Assembly: GCF_008831285.2 (NCBI RefSeq)
Contig: NC_045138.2
Coordinates: 13,218,571 to 13,282,570, forward strand
Direction: 5' to 3'
DNA: 64,000 bases
DNA from: Nymphaea colorata
Taxonomy: Eukaryota > Streptophyta > Magnoliopsida > Nymphaeales > Nymphaeaceae
Both the position numbers and the translations under genes were made by a program. The notes beneath the pieces were generated by a model. That model was not told the origin of the DNA and searched no databases. It saw only the letters and a program-made list of their open reading frames with translations. Below are positions 1 to 12,000 of the stretch, piece after piece (within the stretch, counting starts at the first letter, position 1; each line of letters opens with the position of its first letter).

Positions 1-3000
1 CAACTGGGATATACAATCAATCCACTGCAAGATCATACAGATTCATCAAAGAAATAAAAAGTACCCACTTACAAATAAGCTCAAATTGTATAAACATCCC
101 CATTCACCATGGAAGGAAAGAAAGGCGGGAGCAAGAACAAATCTACTCGCTACATCCATAGTCTTTTGCCACACGAATGCTCCACATACTCTTCTGCACC
201 CATTTCCGTGTGCAGTTCTTATTCAAGAATTTCACAAAGCAGCCACATCTTACATCCCAGTTGACAAATATCAACACTAATTTGAAGGTGTCAAGTAACA
301 GGGCCATTATCATTGAGTGAACTCTTGTAACTTAGTTATTATCTCTATAAGTATATTGGCCATATGTAGGAAAAGTCTTGTATTTTTCAGCTTAAGTTTT
401 TCTGATCACACTTGTACTGTCCGGCTATATCTATGCCACACAGCCTGCTTACAGATGAAGTGACTAGAATCAAATCAAGTGTACAATAAGTGACCAAAAC
501 AATACGTAAATGCAGGGCCTGCCACATCACAGGGAGGTCAGTAACACCACTGAATAATAGCATGTCTCATAATTCATAAACCATGAAAGTTCCTTCAGCT
601 GCCAACTGGACGGGTAACGTTGTATTTTCGACAAAAAAATTACCTGCAAGAATATTGGAGAATAGTTGCTTGATATCTGTGCTTGTGATGAGCCAGCAAC
701 TGAAGAGGTGAGTTGCGATCCAGAAGGTCCTCGGCCAGGCGAAGAAGATATGTTTCCACCTGAGGATTGTCGGGACAATTCATTCATGCCACTAGTCCCA
801 AGAGCAGTAGGCATCCCCATCCGATCTGAAAAGGGATGTCCAAATGCAAGCCAATCTTTTTCTACAAGTGCCTGCGACAAAGATAGAACATAGAAATATG
901 AATTTCACATCACAAAGAATAGGACTTCTCAATTTTCGGTAGCTGAAAGTGATTGCACGTTCAGCAATTGTACTGTTATCACTGTTTATGATAACCCACT
1001 TCTAAATCTGAATCAAACATTTCTGTTCGAACAGAACTTTTTACCATAAGATAGATATGCAATATGGAACATGGTTTTTCAGGTTGTCTTATACGTGTGT
1101 AAGCAAGAGTCATATAATTGATTCTGTTCTCCAAGTTCCACCAGATAAACACAAAAATTTGTAATTCCATACATGATACATGTGTAAGCAAGAGCTTTAT
1201 AATCTTTTCTCCAACTTCCACTATAGGTAACAGAGAGCAGATTTTTACAGTTTGTTATAGAACATGTAACAACAAATTGGAACTACTATCATTCCATTCA
1301 ACAACCAATCTAGTGACAGGACTTTCTCCCTCTTTCTCTCATCCTCTCTCTCAATGTTTATTGGCTCAGCCCGGCCACCTACCAGGTCAATCCAGTAGGG
1401 GCATTTGGTTATATCTAAAACTCAAAATGGTACTCCCAAAACTCTTTTGGCTCAGTACAGTCATGGGTCAAACAAGCCTTCGGCAAGTATGGTTGAGTAA
1501 ACTAAGGCAACTTTCGTGGTGACTTGGATGCTTGTAACAAGCCACAGCTCATGTTTGAACCAGGGAGACACATGCATCACAAGCTGGGAGATATGTGTAG
1601 CTAACAGACTTCTAGGAAAAAATTTAAGGTAATAGGGAAAAAATTTAAGTCAATAGGTACGGCACTTTTATGAAGTGGCAAGAATACCATAAAAGGAAAT
1701 GAGAGAAAGATTTTCTTTCTTTCTTACTCAGTTGACATCATTAAATAGTTGACATAATCCAATATGTGTTTGTGTGTATAACAAAATTTAATACTGAGGA
1801 AACTGTAAGATTTTGAGATATTACGCCAAACCGCTGGATTGAATCCTTTGTAGATGCGAGAAGAGAAGAAGAGGAGGTGACTGCATGTGCAATAGAGAGA
1901 AGAAAAGAGGGCAGCAACCGTGGCCCTTCCTCATTGTCATTAATATAACCTAATGTATGCTACAAGTAAATACAGAAAACAACAAGTATTTACAAGTATG
2001 CACCGCCCATTATGTTTGGGTATATGGGCAAGATGGATCGGGTCTGTACAACTATCAATAGGGTGCCGCACACGTTGTGCAAGAGGTTTGATCATGCACA
2101 ACTTGTTCTTCAATTCCCAGAAATTGTGCCCTGTGAGCCCCTTGGTAAAAAGATCAGCCACTTGTTGAGACGTGGCTATATAAGTAGGAACAATCTCCGT
2201 TTCCTCGACCTTTTGACGAATGAAGTGTTGATCAATCTCTATATGCTTAGTGCGATTATGTAGAACAGGATTGAAAGCAATCTTGATCGCACTTTGTTTG
2301 TCACAGAATAAAGATGACTGAGCAATGGGAATGGAGAGTTCCCCAAGCAGATGACGTAACCATGAGGCTTCAGCTGTGCCTGCAGTCATTGCCCTACATT
2401 CTGCCTCAGTGCTGGATCTGACAACTGCACGTTGTTTCCTGCTACTCCAACAAATAAGATTAGAATCAAGAAAGAGACAATAACCTGAAACTGATCGTCT
2501 ATCGTCACCTGCCCAATCTGCATCAGTGTAGGTGGAAATGTTATGTCCATTCAAAATAGTTGACTGTCTTGTGTAAACGAGTCCATCCCCAAAAGTAGCC
2601 TTAAGGTAACGCAAAATGCGTTTGGTAGCATCCATATGCCCTTATGTGGGTGCATGCATAAACTGAGATACTTGATTCACTATGTCTAGACGTGTAAAGG
2701 TGAGATATTGTAGCATGTCAACTATACTCCGATAGAAACTAGGATTTGAGTATGCATCACTCCCATCAAAGGCATTCAATTTTGTGTTGAGAACACTAGG
2801 ACTACTTATGGGTTTGCAATTTGTCATACCTGCTCTATCCAGAATATCAAGAGTATATTTATGCTGCGTAAGAGTTAATGTGTCACCTTTTCTGACAAAC
2901 TCAACACCCAAGAAATACCGTAGTTCGCCGAGATCCTTCATATTGAATTCTTGTTTCAATACCTCCTTAACATGAGATACAAGACATGAAGAATTTCCAG

Positions 3001-6000
3001 TAAGAACTATGTCATCTACATATATCAGTAGCTAAGTAGAAACTTCACCCGCATGATATATGAATAAGGAATGATCAAGTGAACTTCGGAGAAAACCAGC
3101 CTGCTGTATATGAAAAGAAAATCTATCAAACCATGAGTGAGATGCTTGCTTAAGCCCATACAACGATTTTTGTAATTTGCACACCCACTGAGTTGGATCA
3201 TTGGTAGCATAACCTGGGGGGTGTTCCATGTATACCTCTTCCTTTAGAAAGCCATGAAGGAAAACATTTTTAACATTCAACTGATATAAAGTTCATCTAT
3301 GTGAGACTGCAAGAGAGATGATAACACGAATCGTTTCCATCTTGATGACTGGACTGAAAGTCTCATTGTAATCTTCCTCACACTGTTGAGTGAAGCCTCG
3401 AGCCACAAGACGAGCCTTATATCTATCAAATGCTGCCATTGAGTTTGTACTTGAGTCTGTAAACCCATTTTGAGCCCACTACATTCTTACCATCTGGACA
3501 AGAAACAATCTCCCAAGTTTGACATTCACCCAAGGCAGTCATTTCTTCGTTCATGGCCTCCACCCAATATTTGCTTTTGCATGCATGTTCATAGCATTTT
3601 GGCTCCACCTTTTTGCTCAATTCTGTCATAAAAAGCTGAAAATCCAAAGAGTAACTATCATAACTTACCCATCTATCAATAGGGTGCAGCACACGTTCCG
3701 ATCTACGTGGATAAGCAGTGACAGTTTCTAGAGCAGTTGTTGGAACTGATCGTCGAATATACACTACTCCTGAGAACCGAGTAGGTGAAGACATGTTGTT
3801 GGTCTGAGTAGATGAAGCTGTGCTGTCCAACTGAGTATTTGTGGTTGTCTCGAACTCATCAATAATTCTGTCACTTTGTGCATGGAATGTATCAGCCCCT
3901 TGGCCTAATATTTCTGCATTCAGCCATGAATCATATACATCATCTCTTACATTAAGTGTTGTTTGTGGCTCCTTTAAATCCTTCAACCTAAGCTCATCAA
4001 AAACAACATGTCGTGAAATATACACGCGCCCAGTCTTTGGATTGTAACATCTATAGCCCTTATAATTTTCTACATAACCCACAAATCTGCACATAACAGT
4101 TTGATCTTGAAACTTATTTCTCAAGGAAACATCAACATGTACGTAACAGACACACCCAAAAACACGTAATTCATTATAATTTGGTTGTTCTTGATGTAAA
4201 ATAAAGAAAGGGGATTTTCCTTCAAGTAGAGACAATGGCAGTCGATTAATGATATGAACAGCAGTATGAAATGCTTCAGTCCACAAATTCATGGGCAGAT
4301 CTGTGTCATGCATCATACTTAGTGCACTTTCAACTATAAGTCTATGTTTTCTTTCAGCAATGCCATTCTGTTGTAGTGCGTGTGGACAGGAAATCTGTCT
4401 AGTGATCCCACGATTTAGTAAATACTCAGTAAAATCATTTGAAATGAACTCACCACTACCATCACATTAGAAATGCACGATATTACTCGAGTATTTGTTT
4501 TGGACCAAGGCATGGAATTGAGTGAACAAGCGAAAAACCTCTGATTTTCTTTTCATGAAATGAATCCAAGTGTAACGGAAATAAGAATCAATAAAAACAA
4601 CATAATATCTACTCCCGGAAGAAGAAGAAATAGGAGCAGGCCCCTAAACATCAGAATATATGGTATCAAATAACTTCGAAGCTCGCTTATTTATTGACTG
4701 AAAAGGGAGAGCATGGCTCTTACAAATATGACAGCTTGAGCACATGCTAGACTCATTTACTGGACTTAGACTAGACTTTTGTAATAGTCCATCTGCAACA
4801 AGACTTTGAATGAAAGACTGACTACAATGTGCTTAGTGTTAAGTTTGTTCGTACGGGGGATCGGGTCTGTTCAGACCCGATCCACTTCTCTTATATCCAC
4901 ACGCCTAAACATACTAGGCGGTGGCATTCTTGTAAATGTTCATATATTTTTGTACATTTTGTTGTAACCTGATTAGGTTAATTTTATAATAGAGATTAAG
5001 GAACGCAGGGCTGCATTGGCCGACTGCTCCCTTTCCTCCATTGTCTTCTCTCCTATCCTCTCTTATCAATCTATCTGATTTTCAGACGGAGAGACGTGAC
5101 TTTGTGAAGATTCTTACATGGTATCAGAGCCAGGTTGCATCGTCCTCCGGTGAGTGATTTCAGTTTGATGTGATGAGCCCTAATCTGCCCTAAATCCTCT
5201 TTTCTGGCGTGGTTATCCCTCATTTCAGTTTCGGCCCTAAATCTTGCGTGATATGCCCTAATCGATTTGCCCTAATCATTTTGCCCTAATCGATTAGCCC
5301 TAATCTGTCGCTGCCCTAAATCTTGCCTCACGTCGCCTGCCCTAATCATCTCCTTTTTAGTTATGGATCAGCAGACTCCCTCTCTTCTATCGTCCAGCTT
5401 TCTCTCCCAACTTATCTCTCAAAAACTGAATCATAGTAACTATTTGACTTGGAAACGTCAAATTGTCCCATTTATTAAAAGTCATAACTCTATGGGCATA
5501 TCGATGGCACCACTCCAGCACCTCCAAAGTATATTGACCGTGAAGTGAAGAAGACCGTAGTGGGAGATCAAGCTGTTGGGGCTTCGTCTGTGAGTGAAAT
5601 CAGATTTGAATATGAAACTCTAAATGAAAACAATTCTGAATATGAAGTTTGGCTGGCTCACGACCAGTCTCTTGTTGCCTATATTACTTCTACCTTGTCA
5701 GAGGAGGTATTAGGAGGCATTGATGATGATTTAACAGCCCTAGAGTTGTGGTCTACCCTTGCCACAACGTATTCTCAAGTATCGGAGGCACGGTTTCTGC
5801 AATTAAGAAGGCAATTTTAGGACATCAAGCATGGGACGCGTACAGTTTTGGAATATTTGAATGAAATTAAAAGTGTAAGTGATCAGCTTGTTGTCATTGG
5901 ACATCCCGTCAACGACAAGGACAAAGTGCAACAAGCTTTGAGTGGACTGGGAACAGATTTTGACATTTTTTACACAGCCTTGGAAGTCCTACCTGTCCTC

Positions 6001-9000
6001 CCATCTTTTGAAAATCTGAAGGCCAAGCTTTTTCAACACGAAGCTAGTCGTGTTCAGCAACAGAATTTAATTCCTTCCAATAGCCACAATGTACTGATCA
6101 CAGGGACACATGCATTGCAAGGGAATCGCACTCGTCCTTGGACTTCTCAGGCAGGAATGGGAAGAGGGATTCTCCCAACACCACCAGGCATGAATACTAC
6201 CTCTGTCACATCTAGAAGGGTTCCAACTTGTTTCTATTGCAACAAGAGGGGGCATGTAACATCAGAATGTTGGCACAACCCTCAGAACAAAAATAATCAG
6301 GTTAGGCGTGAGAACAAGGCAGCAGCAGGGTCAGCTTCATCATCATCTGGCTCAAATCAAACATCAAATTTTTCAGCAGATGTGCAGCAACTTCTCATGA
6401 CAGCCCTATCTAAGCTCCACTTGAAACAAAACGAGCAAGGAGAGTGGTATGTGGACTCTGGAGCAGCAGCCCATGTTACTGGTGACACAGGTAATCTCTC
6501 TAGTGTTTTCCCTTATTTAGATCAAGGCTCAGTTGTCACGGGAGATGGTTCCCATCACACAATATCGCACATTGGAAATGCACAAATATCTATGGGCTCT
6601 TCTTCCATTCCATTAAAGAATGTCATTGTTGTTCCAAGTGTCAAGAAAAATATTATCTCAGTGTCTAAACTTATTGATGATACTCCTCTGTTGAATTCAC
6701 ACTGTCTTCTGTTTATGTCAAGGATGCTCGAACCAAGAAAACATTCGCTGAGGGCACTCGCAAAGGAAATATGTATGTCCTTGAAGAAGCTCCACAGCTG
6801 TCAAAACCTCACCCTTCAAATTCATGTTTTCCAAGTCATAGTGAAGTCAATGTCGCACAGTATAATAAGCCATCCATTTGGCATAGTCGGTTAGCTCATT
6901 GTAGTCAGTCTTTTGTTCGAAGTCTTGTTGCAGACGGACTCTTAGATAAGTCCAGTCTACGTTCAGTTAGTGAGTCCAGCATGTGCTCAAGTTGTCATAT
7001 CTGTAAGAGTCATGCCCTTCCCTTTCAATTAATAAATAAAAGAGCTTCAAAGGTTTTTGACACCATATATTCCGATGTTTGGGGGCCTGCTCCAATTCCT
7101 TCTTCTTCTGGGAGTAGATACTATGTCATTTTTATTGATTCATATTCCCGATGTACTTGGATCCATTTCATGAAACACAAATCAGAAGTTTTCCGCTTGT
7201 TCACTCAATTTCATGCCTTGGTTCGGAATAAATACTCCAGTAATATTGTGTATTTTCAATGTGATGGTGGTGGTGAATTTATTTCTAATGAATTTACTGA
7301 GTACTTACTAGATAATGGGATCACTAGACAAATTTCATGCCCGCATACACCTCAGCAAAACGGAATTGCTGAAAGGAAACATAGGCATATTGTTGAAAGC
7401 GCGCTCAGCATGATGCATGAAACAGACTTACCTATGACATTGTGGACCGAGGCTTTTCATACGGCTGTCCATGTTATAAATCGACTGCCATTGGCTTTGT
7501 TTGATGGAAAATCACCATTTTTTCTATTACATCAAGGACAACCACATTATGAGTTGCGTGTTTTTGGATGTGTGTGCTATGTGCATGTTGATGTTTCCTT
7601 ACGAAACAAATTTCAAGATCGTGTTGTTTTGTGCAGATTTATAGGGTATGCAGAAAACTATAAGGGTTATAGGTGTTATAACCCTAAAACTGGACGTGTA
7701 CATATTTCACGGCATGTTGTTTTTTATGAAAGCAGGTTATAGGATTCCAAGGCTACTTCTGTTACAAAAATGAGGTTTATGATACTTGGCTACATGCTGA
7801 AATCTTAAGACAAGGGGCAGAAATGTTGACTGAGCACAAGGAACAAGCTGTTAATGAGCTCGAGACACTTGTAAGCAGTTCCTCGAACAACACTACTTCC
7901 TTGGACAGCATACTTTCATCTTCTCAGCCCAATGATCCACCTATACATAATCGGTTCTCAGGCCTGGTGTATTCTAGGCGATCAGTTGCTACTGTAGTTC
8001 CACGCCAATCACAACGCGTGCGACATCCTATTGATAGATGGGTGAGCTATAACAATTTTTCTTTGGATTTTCAGCTGTTTATGACAGAAGTCAGCAAAAA
8101 GGTGGAACCAAAATTTTATCACCATGCGAGTAAGGAAAAATGTTTGGTTGAAGCTATGAATGAGGAAATGGCAGCCTTGCATGAGTGTCAGACTTGGCAG
8201 ATTGTCCCTCGTCCTGCTGATAAGAATGTTGTGGGGTCCAAATGGGTTTACAAACTGAAATATAAGCCAGATGGTAGCATTGATCGACATAAAGCACGTC
8301 TTGTGGCGCGCGGTTTCACTCGGCAATATGGGGAAGATTATGATGAAACATTCAGTCTGGTCATCAAGATGGGAACAATACGTATGATTATTTCTCTTGC
8401 AATCTCATATGGATGGCATCTTTATCAGTTAGATGTCAAAAATGCCTTTCTTCATGGGATTCTTAAGGAAGAGGTATACATGGAGCAACCTCCCGGCTAT
8501 ACTACTCATGATCCTCAAAAATGGGTTTGTAAATTACACAAGTCTCTATATGGGTTGAAGCAAGCTTCTAGATCATGGTTCGATCGGTTTTCTCATCATA
8601 TACAACAAGTTGGTTTTTTCTGAAGCTCCCTCGATCACTCCTTGTTTATATATCATACCGGAGAAGCTACCACTTGGTTACTTATATATGTTGATGATAT
8701 TGTTATAACTGGGAATTCTTCTTCACATATATCTTATGTTAAAGGCATGTTGAAGCAAGAATTCAAGATGAAGGATCTCGACGAATTACGGTATTTTTTG
8801 GGTGTTGAACTTGATAGGACGAATGATAGATTGAATCTTACACAGCACAAGTACTCTTGATGTTTTGGACAGGGCAGGTATGACTAATTGCAAACCCATA
8901 ACTACTCCTAGTGTTCTGAACACTAAATTGACTGCCTCTGATGGAACTGCTGCATATTCCAATCCTACATTCTATCGCAGCATTGTTGGCATGTTACAAT

Positions 9001-12000
9001 ACCTCACTTTTACTCGCCCAGACATAATATATGCTGTAAATCAGATCTCTCAGTTTATGCATGCACCCACCGAAGGACATGCATGCCGCTAAGCGGAACT
9101 TACGGTATCTCAAAGCTACTCTTGGCGATGGACTGGTCTACACAAAATGTCCCAACGTTTCTCTTGGACATAGCATATATACATATACTGATGCAGACTG
9201 GGCAGGAGATCCCGATGACCGACGATCAGTTTCAGGTTTCTCCCTTTTTCTTGATTCTAATCTCATTTGTTGGAGCAGTAAAAAGCAACGTGCGGTTGCA
9301 CGATCTAGCACTGAGGCAGAGTATAGAGCAATGGCTGCAGGGACAACTGAAGCGTCATGGTTACGACATTTGCTTGGAGAGCTCAATCTTCCTATTGTTC
9401 AGTCATCATTACTATGTGACAATCAAAGTGCGATAAAAATTGCCTTCAACCCCATTTTGCATAATCGTACCAAACACATAGAGATTGATCAACACTTCAT
9501 TCGTCAGAAGGTTGAAGAAGCCGAGATCTTGCCTACTAATATATCCACCAGTGAACAGATAGTTGATCTCTTTACCAAAGGACTCACAGGGCAGCATTTT
9601 TGGGAATTGAAAAACAAGTTGTGCATGATCAAATCTCATGCACAACTTGAGGGGGGCTGTTAAGTTTGTTCGTATGGGGGATCGGGTCTGTTCAAACCCA
9701 ATCCACTTCTCTTATATCCACACGCCTAAACATACTAGGCGGTGGCATTCTTGTAAATGTTCATATATTTTTGTACATTTTGTTGTAACCTGATTAGGTT
9801 AATTTTATAATAGAGATTAAGGAACGCAGGGCTGCATTGGTCGACTGCTCCCTTTCCTCCATTGTCTTCTCTTCTATCCTCTCTTCTCAATCTATCTGAT
9901 TTTCAGACGGAGAGACGTGATTTTGTGAAGATTCTTACACTTAGGGCTGCACAACGAGTCGAGCCAACTCAGGCTCGACTCGAACTCGCTTGAAAAAACT
10001 AGACTCGAGCTCGACTCATTTATAAACGAGTCGAGCACGAGTTTAAACTTATACTCGAAACATTAAACGAGTTGAGTTCGAGTTATAAGAATTCGACTCG
10101 TTTATGCTCGGCTCAGCTCGATTACTGAAAATTGTTTCTTTAATTATGTAAACCGGTTCACCACCAAAACCGATTCACTGATTTAGGTTAAATTTTTTCT
10201 TTACTGTTCATTTTTAACCTCTTCGTTCTTTTGTTTCTCTCTCCCCTCTCTACCGCCCACACCGTCTCACCACCGCACCAATCGCGACCACCACCATCTG
10301 TCCGGCAAAGTCCGGCCACTGCTACTTTCAGGTCTCTGCCAGACTGCTGTTGACTAGTATTTATGCCTATTACCTCTCTCTCACACAAACTCTCAGCCAT
10401 CGCCTCTTTGCCTCATTTTTTGTAGGTTTTGGATGGACCAAGGGTGGTGCTTTCTGCCGGTTTTAGAAGAACCCAAAGCTGCAATGCAACAGCAATCTGA
10501 CCCAACAGAACCAACCCACTTTGCTGCCGTCGGTATGCCTCAGCCTTTCTCAACCAACACACTTTGCTGCAACCAGTATGCCTCATGCATTCCCTCTCTT
10601 ATGTGCCTCTTGAGGTCCATATTCGCAGTATGTGGATTGTGATTGAAAGCATATCATGATGCTGCAGTTTTCATATGTTTGGTTGGGTGCCGTCTTGATT
10701 TATTTGGCATAATATTTGTTTTAAAGTCTCTCCAAATCTAAGTTCTGAAGCATGCTATCGGCGTGTTTGGATGAAGCCAACTTTGCTTATTCGAGAAAAA
10801 ATTGTTGTTACAATTAGTTTCATTGTTGAAATAGTTTGCTTGTTAAATTGTTCCCCAATCTTGTTTGCATTTTTTATGTTGAACTCCTTGTTTTCATGGT
10901 TGTATTGTTCTTGTTGATGTGCAGTTTTGTGATTAAACGAGTTAAACGAGTTGCAAGCTTAAAAAAACAAGTTAAAACATAAACCAGTTAATCGAGTTAA
11001 GGGAGTCGAGCTCGAGCTCGACGCTGTATAATCGAGTCGAGCTAGAGCTTGTGTTAGAGAGTTCGGCTCGAGCTCGACTCGGCTCGTGTGCAGCCCTAAA
11101 TGTGCTAAACGACCATGCCAAATGGGTGGCTTACCATACTCTGTTATATTGACTTCACTATGACTGGGAAAAGATGAATCTGAAAGACAAGACTTAGACA
11201 CCTTTGGAGCTTCTTCAATGACGTACATGTCTCCTTTGCGAACACCCTCAGCGAATGTCTTCATGGTTCGAGCATCCTTGACATAAACAGAAGGAGTAAA
11301 CTCAACAGAGGAATGAGTATCGTCAATAAGGTTTGACACAGAAATATTATTTTTCTTAACATTTGGAACAACAAGAACATTCTTTAAAGATATGGAGGAA
11401 TGAGCCATGGATATGTGTGCATTTCCAATATATGATATTTTGTGATGGGAACCATCTCCTGTGACAACTGAGCCTTTAGCTAAATAAGGGAGAGCACTAG
11501 AAAGCTTACCTGCGTCACCAATCACATAGGCTGCAGCACCAGAATCCACATACCATTGTCCTTCTTCATTTTGCTTAATATTGACTTTAGACAAGGCTGT
11601 CATTAAAATTTGTTGCACATCAGTAGGAATGTTTGATGTTGCAATCGTGTTCAATACAGTTGACCCTGCTGCCTTATTGTCACGTCTGACTTGTTTCCCC
11701 TTGTTTTGAGGGTTATGCCAACATTCTGACATCACATGACCTCTATTATTGCAATAAAAGCAAGTAGGTATCCTTCTTGGTACATTTGCCTGTGCATTTG
11801 TATTTGGCGTTGGAAGAATACCTCTTCCCATGCCTGCCTGTGAGTTCCAAACCCTAGGACGGCTTCCTTACAAAGCATGGGTCCTGGTGACTAACACATT
11901 GTGACTGCCAAAAGGAAATAATTCTTGTCGTTGTATACGACTTGCTTCATGTTGAATCAATTTTGCTTTCAGGTCTTCAAAAGAAGGAAGAACAGGTAAT

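Larger units (their letters stand above)
4837..9939 (+). mobile_element. Young Ty1/Copia LTR retrotransposon, plus strand
   Basis: A 5103-bp element with two 282-bp LTRs and a perfect 5-bp target duplication, CTTAG, at 4832-4836 and 9940-9944. By eye the LTRs differ at about seven positions (six transitions, one transversion), about 2.5%, so it inserted fairly recently. Primer site, leader, gag-pol region and polypurine tract (GAGGGGGGC, 9649-9657) are all in place, but the reading frame is broken several times. It lies three bases inside the left end of the hAT element. Confidence 0.97.
4834..11098. mobile_element. Non-autonomous hAT-type element (about 1157 bp of its own sequence), interrupted by the young Copia
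   Basis: Terminal inverted repeats read TAGGGCTGCAC on the left (TAG at 4834-4836, continuing GGCTGCAC at 9945) and GTGCAGCCCTA on the right (ending 11098). The 8-bp target duplication AATGTGCT occurs at 4826-4833 and 11099-11106. Both ends carry arrays of GAGTCGAGC/GCTCGA subterminal motifs (9950-10130 and 10935-11090), the kind of sites hAT transposases bind. Its own part is 4834-4836 plus 9945-11098 and has no transposase-like frame; the short frames at 10188-10400 and 10433-10642 resemble nothing I know. It sits in the integrase region of the old Copia. Confidence 0.92.

Noticed and set aside
10188-10642. Short open frames inside the hAT element as a possible transposase or captured gene
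   Set aside because: 60-70 codons, low-complexity, no transposase motif and no splice structure that joins them.
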